Assembly (NCBI GenBank): GCA_025350695.1
Contig: JANXXI010000094.1
Coordinates: forward strand, 1-37,449
DNA: 37,449 nt
Direction: 5' to 3'
Origin: Acidobacteriota bacterium
GTDB taxonomy: Bacteria; Acidobacteriota; Terriglobia; Bryobacterales; Bryobacteraceae
Made by a program: the position numbers and the translations under genes. Under the pieces are notes generated by a model. The model was not told where the DNA came from. It did no database searches and was given only the letters and a program-made list of their open reading frames with translations. Shown here piece after piece: positions 33,382 through 37,449 of the stretch (position 1 is the first letter of the stretch; each line of letters begins with the position of its first letter).

Positions 33382-35082
33382 ATGAAGCGAATTCTGTTTA
33401 GTCTGTTCAGCGCAAGCGTGCTGTCATTGGCGTTGGCTCAAGAGCCGGGGACCGTTCAAAAGGCCGTGGAATCCAAGGCCGGAGATCCGGTGAATCCACT
33501 GAAGTGGAATGAGGATCCTTTAGATACTCCTCGATTTCCGCACAAGGCCTATTTCCGCAAACGGTTCGAGGTCGTCTCCAATTCAATAGAACTGCGTCCA
33601 CCGGCGCACATTGAGGACTTTGTACAGAGCGGCAAATTAGAATTGTCGCTGAAGAACTATCTCGACCTGGTGATGGGCAACAACACCGACATCGAGATTC
33701 AGAGGCTGGTGGTGGAGACGCAGAAGAATGCGATTACACGCGCCTTTGCTCCGTTTGATCCAAGCTTCTTTGGGTCATTCACCAACCAGCGCTCGAAGAC
33801 GCAATCCATTTCATCGCTGGACGGCGCGACCACGTTAAATACCCTCTCTCAGCCTGGACAGTTTACATTCAACCACACACTGGATAGCGGGTTGCAATAT
33901 TCCGCGGGTCTTACCACCAGCAAGCTTTCCACAAACAGCAGCAACTCGACGGTCAATCCGGCTTACAACACGCAGTTCACAACCAACTTTATTCAGCCGT
34001 TGCTGCGCAATCGAGGAAAGGATGTGAATCGGTTGCCGATCACGATTGCGCGGGGCAACTTGAAATCGGGATACTTGAATTCCGAAGCGTCCATTCAGCG
34101 TTTGTTAGTGACGGCGGAAAACGCTTATTGGGATGTTATCGCGGCCCGTGAAACTTTGCTGGTTCAGGAAAAAGCATTGGAACTGGCATCGGAAGCGTTG
34201 AAGCGGTCACAGCGTGAACTTGAACTTGGCGCGATCAGCCCACTCGATATCTATCAGCCCGAAGCGCAGTACGCGGCGGCGGAAATCCAAGTTTCCCAGT
34301 CGCGTTACCGGTTGCAACAGACTGAAGATGCGCTTCGCAGGCAGATTAGCGTGGACTTAAATGCGGAATTGCGTAATCTGCCGATTGTGTTGACCGAGTC
34401 TGTACTGCCTCCGACGGACGAGGCGGAGATGGATCGCGAAAAACTGGTGGTAACAGCATTGCGCACGCGTCCTGATTTGAAGAGGATCCAGAACGATTAT
34501 TCTGTTGACGATTTGGAAATTCGCCAAGCTCAGAATCTGTTGCGGCCGGATCTTAGTTTGCGTGGCGGCTATGTTTCAACGGGTCGCGGCGGCAATCAAT
34601 TCGCGCGCGGCCTACTCGTTTCACCGGGGGGGTTCGGGGATTCGCTTGGCCAGTTGTTTGGGTTCGGCTTTCCGATTTGGAATTTCGGTTTACAGCTTCG
34701 TCTGCCTCTGCGTGACCGTAATGCGCAGGCGGCTGTGGCCGATGTATTGGTCGGCAAGAAGATTGACGCTTTGAATGAGCGTACGCTTTCGCAGTCGGTT
34801 CGCCAGGAAGTGCTACAGGCAGTAAGCCAAGTAGAATCATCGAAGGCCAGCGTGAAACTCGCGATCGTGAATCGTGATTTGGCGCGCAAACAGTTGGACG
34901 CCGAACAGAAGAAGTATGACCTGGGCGTGCAACAGATCTTCTTCGTGCTGGATGCGCAGGGTAAGTTGGTAAACGCCGAATCGCAGCTGGTCAATCAATC
35001 GGTACAGTATAGGCGCAATTTGCTGAACTTGCTGCGCTCCACGGGCGAACTTCTGGACAGCCGCGGAATCCGGGTACAATAG
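33382..35082 (+). CDS. TolC-family outer-membrane channel
   Basis: A 566-residue outer-membrane efflux protein. Signal peptide 1-19 (LFSLFSASVLSLALA). The body shows the repeated TolC pattern of long coiled-coil helices and short strands: LVTAENAYWDVIAARETLLVQEKALELASEALKRSQRELELGAISPLDIYQPEAQ in the first half and LSQSVRQEVLQAVSQVESSKASVKLAIVNRDLARKQLDAEQKKYDLGVQQIFFVLDAQ in the second. Each half ends in the L-G-x-x-(S/F)-x-x-(D/L)-family turn that opens the tunnel. The N-terminal about 100 residues are extra and of unknown role. It lies 27 bases after the permease, and is the channel of the three-adaptor system; it ends only 6 bases before mutL. Confidence 0.92.
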   Translation: MKRILFSLFSASVLSLALAQEPGTVQKAVESKAGDPVNPLKWNEDPLDTPRFPHKAYFRKRFEVVSNSIELRPPAHIEDFVQSGKLELSLKNYLDLVMGNNTDIEIQRLVVETQKNAITRAFAPFDPSFFGSFTNQRSKTQSISSLDGATTLNTLSQPGQFTFNHTLDSGLQYSAGLTTSKLSTNSSNSTVNPAYNTQFTTNFIQPLLRNRGKDVNRLPITIARGNLKSGYLNSEASIQRLLVTAENAYWDVIAARETLLVQEKALELASEALKRSQRELELGAISPLDIYQPEAQYAAAEIQVSQSRYRLQQTEDALRRQISVDLNAELRNLPIVLTESVLPPTDEAEMDREKLVVTALRTRPDLKRIQNDYSVDDLEIRQAQNLLRPDLSLRGGYVSTGRGGNQFARGLLVSPGGFGDSLGQLFGFGFPIWNFGLQLRLPLRDRNAQAAVADVLVGKKIDALNERTLSQSVRQEVLQAVSQVESSKASVKLAIVNRDLARKQLDAEQKKYDLGVQQIFFVLDAQGKLVNAESQLVNQSVQYRRNLLNLLRSTGELLDSRGIRVQ

Positions 35083-35088
35083 CGGCTA

Positions 35089-37056
35089 ATGGGCCGCATT
35101 CGCGTTCTTCCCGACGCCGTCGCAAACCAGATCGCGGCTGGCGAAGTTGTTGAACGCCCTGCTTCGGTTGTCAAGGAACTACTTGAAAATTCGTTAGACG
35201 CTGGATCGACGCGCATCCGAGTGGAAGCGGAGACCGGCGGGCGGCGCCTAATTCGCATCATCGACGATGGTTGCGGCATGTTGCGCGACGACGCAATGTT
35301 GGCGTTTGAACGGCACGCCACCAGCAAGCTAACCAACGTTAAAGATCTCAATTCAATATCCACTCTTGGCTTTCGTGGCGAAGCATTGCCGTCCATCGCA
35401 AGCGTGTCCCGTCTGACGCTTGAGACCCGTTCACTTGAGGAGACCACGGGGACTCGGGTGGAAATCGCGGGCGGCAAGATGATTGCTTGTGATGAGGCCG
35501 CACTCGCGTCGGGCACGACCATCACCGTTCGCGATCTCTTCTACAATGTTCCCGCTCGTAAGAAGTTCCTGCGCTCCGATCAAACAGAAACGGCGCACAT
35601 CGCCCAACTGTTGACGCACTACAGCTTGGCGCATCCGGACAAGACATTTGAGTTGACCCACGATGGACGTGATCTGTTGAATGTGGCGCCTGTGGAAACA
35701 CTGCGGGAGCGTGTGTTCCAGGTTTTCGGCAGCCAAGTGCTTGAGGACTTGATAGACATTGGCAGTCAGGAAAAAGAGCTGCGCATGCCGCCGCCTTACG
35801 TCCCACCTGGGCAACAACCTGTTGACGAGCCTGAAGAAGATCTGCGCGTGTACTTGCTACGAGGGTTCGTGTCGAGGCCGCAAGTGCAGAAGCTGAATCG
35901 GAACTCCATCTTCTTGTTCGTGAACGGTCGGCTAATTCGAGACAAGCTGATCCTGCACGCAATTTCCGCTGCGTATCATAACCTGATGCCACCGGCCGCC
36001 TATCCGTTTGCGTTGCTGTTTTTGGATTGCGATGCCCGCGAAGTGGACGTGAATGTGCATCCTTCAAAAACCGAAGTGCGCTTCCGGCATGGCACGCTGG
36101 TGCACGATTTTGTTCGCGATGTGATTCGTGGATTGTTGATGGATACGCGTCCGGCCTCCACCTTGCCCATGGTGAATCGCCCCCAGACAGGCGCGGGCTT
36201 AGCCTTTTCGGAATTCACACAGGCGATTGAAAATCAGCAGTATCCGGCGCAGATGGATGAAGCGCGAACGGTGATGCCGGAACCAGCTGAGCCGTTGGGC
36301 GATGCGGAGTTGCCGCTCTACACGTTGCGTCCACAACAAGGCCCTGCGACGCGATTTGATTTTACCGGCTATCAGCAGATCGAAGGGCCGGTTACGCCGC
36401 AATCGAAGCTTAAGATCAAGGACCCGCATAGTGGATTCCCGCAGTGGTGGTTGGCTGATCCAGGGATGACGATGGACATCGGCGAGCTGCGGCCCATTGG
36501 CCAGATTCATGAGAGCTTCATCATTGCCGCGGGGCGGGATGGGTTGTGGATCATCGACCAGCATGTGGCGCATGAACGCATCTTATTCGAAAAAGTACTG
36601 GCGGAGCAGGCGGCAGGAGCGGTGGTGCGGCAACAGTTGCTGATCCCGATGATCTTAGAGTTGAGCGCCGAACAGCAGATTGAGTATGCGCGCATAGCGG
36701 CGGATTTAGAGACGAGCGGATTTTCTATTGAACCCTTCGGGCAGCGCACGATTGCCGTGAAGGAAGCGCCGGCCGGCTTGGATCAAGAAGGTATTGAGCG
36801 AAGTCTGCTCGAGATTTTGGAGATCCCTGATGCTGAGGTGCGAAAGCTATCGGTGAGTGACCTGCGTCGCAACATTGCGGCATCGGTAGCGTGCCGCGCG
36901 GCGATCAAGATAAACATGCGCCTTGAGCATAAGAAGATGGAGTGGCTGCTGGCGGAGCTTGGCAAGTGCGAGTACCCGATGGCTTGTCCCCACGGGCGGC
37001 CGATTGCGTTACGATATGCGACGCGGGATATTTTGAAAGGCTTTCACCGGATTTAG
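35089..37056 (+). CDS. mutL: DNA mismatch repair protein MutL (endonuclease type)
   Basis: MutL couples mismatch recognition by MutS to strand removal. A 655-residue protein. The GHKL ATPase domain has all motifs: ELLENSLDAGSTRI (32-45, with the catalytic Glu), IDDGCGM (58-64), HATSKL (76-81), STLGFRGEALPSIASVSRL (91-109) and GTTITVRDLFYNVPARKKF. A variable linker covers about 345-450. The C-terminal dimerisation domain has DQHVAHERILFE (490-501), equivalent to the DQHA(X)2E(X)4E metal site of endonuclease-type MutL, plus ACRAAIK (601-607) and CPHGRP (633-638), the remaining metal ligands. So it should be able to nick DNA, as expected in bacteria without MutH. It follows the TolC gene by 6 bases, so it may be co-transcribed with efflux; mutS is not in the window. 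Confidence 0.97.
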   Translation: MGRIRVLPDAVANQIAAGEVVERPASVVKELLENSLDAGSTRIRVEAETGGRRLIRIIDDGCGMLRDDAMLAFERHATSKLTNVKDLNSISTLGFRGEALPSIASVSRLTLETRSLEETTGTRVEIAGGKMIACDEAALASGTTITVRDLFYNVPARKKFLRSDQTETAHIAQLLTHYSLAHPDKTFELTHDGRDLLNVAPVETLRERVFQVFGSQVLEDLIDIGSQEKELRMPPPYVPPGQQPVDEPEEDLRVYLLRGFVSRPQVQKLNRNSIFLFVNGRLIRDKLILHAISAAYHNLMPPAAYPFALLFLDCDAREVDVNVHPSKTEVRFRHGTLVHDFVRDVIRGLLMDTRPASTLPMVNRPQTGAGLAFSEFTQAIENQQYPAQMDEARTVMPEPAEPLGDAELPLYTLRPQQGPATRFDFTGYQQIEGPVTPQSKLKIKDPHSGFPQWWLADPGMTMDIGELRPIGQIHESFIIAAGRDGLWIIDQHVAHERILFEKVLAEQAAGAVVRQQLLIPMILELSAEQQIEYARIAADLETSGFSIEPFGQRTIAVKEAPAGLDQEGIERSLLEILEIPDAEVRKLSVSDLRRNIAASVACRAAIKINMRLEHKKMEWLLAELGKCEYPMACPHGRPIALRYATRDILKGFHRI

Positions 37057-37099
37057 CTGCCCAATGAGATTATTTGATTGGTGGCGGCACTACTGATAG

Positions 37100-37449
37100 G
37101 TGAGGCGGGCCAAACGATTCGATTTCGACGGGGCACTGAAGGAACTGCTTCAGAAACAACCTTCTGTGTTTCTCGACAAGTTGACTGGAGGCGTCGCAGT
37201 GCAAGAGTTCCTAAATGTGGAACTGCCCAGAGTGCAACAGAGAAAAGTAGATTTGTTGCTGCGACTGGTGGATGGAACGTTGCTTCATATTGAGTCTCAG
37301 ACGAGGAACCATCGCGATATGGCTGCTAACTAAACGGCCGTTTGACGATGCCGTGCCGTTTTAATCCGCAGGGGAATGTTCATCAATTCCAACTACTTGA
37401 TTTGCGGGATGTCAGTGCCGCCGAATTACTAAAAAGCAACCGTCTGTTG
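37100..37449 (+). pseudogene. broken Rpn/PD-(D/E)XK transposase-nuclease-like gene
   Basis: From GTG 37100 a 77-residue frame opens KRFDFDGALKELLQKQP and continues VDLLLRLVDGTLLHIESQTRNHRDMA, the core motif of Rpn-family recombination-promoting nucleases (PD-(D/E)XK fold). It stops at 37331-37333, exactly where the family's catalytic region should continue. From about 37345 to the window edge another frame (offset +2) reads TMPCRFNPQGNVHQFQLLDLRDV followed by SAAELLKSN, which matches the downstream part of the same family. So one gene is split by a frameshift plus loss of the middle (roughly 40-60 residues by comparison with the usual layout). The 3' end lies outside the window. Confidence 0.65.

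Overview
The window looks like a chromosomal piece of a Gram-negative, soil-type Acidobacteriota genome, most likely of the Bryobacterales/Solibacter kind. This is an inference. It rests on the paired DUF1549/DUF1553 and DUF1501 genes, a long Oar-like TonB-dependent receptor with an N-terminal carboxypeptidase-regulatory domain, an LptC/LptA-type outer-membrane biogenesis protein, a MacB-type efflux locus and moderately GC-rich DNA. I see no tRNA, rRNA, CRISPR array, intact insertion sequence or prophage.

Layout. (1) 1-4432: the tail of an unidentified gene, a secreted VOC-fold protein, a small Cys-pair protein, a secreted HExxH metallopeptidase gene flanked by two copies of a 100-bp double-hairpin repeat, and a secreted heparinase II/III-like protein. 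(2) 4500-6624 (minus): glmS behind a stand-alone purS. (3) 6799-7565: a zeta-toxin-like locus, with an intact 65-residue upstream ORF and a toxin frame broken by one in-frame amber codon, followed by about 960 bp without a convincing gene. (4) 8528-10816: a membrane-anchored LptC/OstA-type protein. (5) 10827-21882 (minus): four genes in one direction (TonB-dependent receptor, Ig-containing pectinesterase, cytochrome-type DUF1549/DUF1553 protein, Tat-exported DUF1501 protein) that look like a pectin-related uptake and degradation operon. (6) 22024-27003 (plus): a TPR protein followed by type III polyketide synthase, FAD-dependent oxidoreductase, secreted YceI-like protein, acyl carrier protein and ketosynthase, a compact lipid-type biosynthetic cluster. 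(7) 27148-35082 (plus): three successive HlyD-type adaptors, a MacB-like permease with no ATPase beside it, and a TolC-like outer membrane protein, followed directly by mutL (35089-37056). (8) 37100-end: a broken Rpn/PD-(D/E)XK transposase-nuclease-like gene.

The best candidates for something undescribed are the type III PKS/FAD enzyme/YceI/ACP/KAS cluster and the three-adaptor, ATPase-less efflux operon with large low-complexity inserts in two adaptors. Next come the pectinesterase/DUF1553/DUF1501/TonB operon and the zeta-toxin locus with its small unrecognised partner. All functions are read from motifs and context; no database search was possible.
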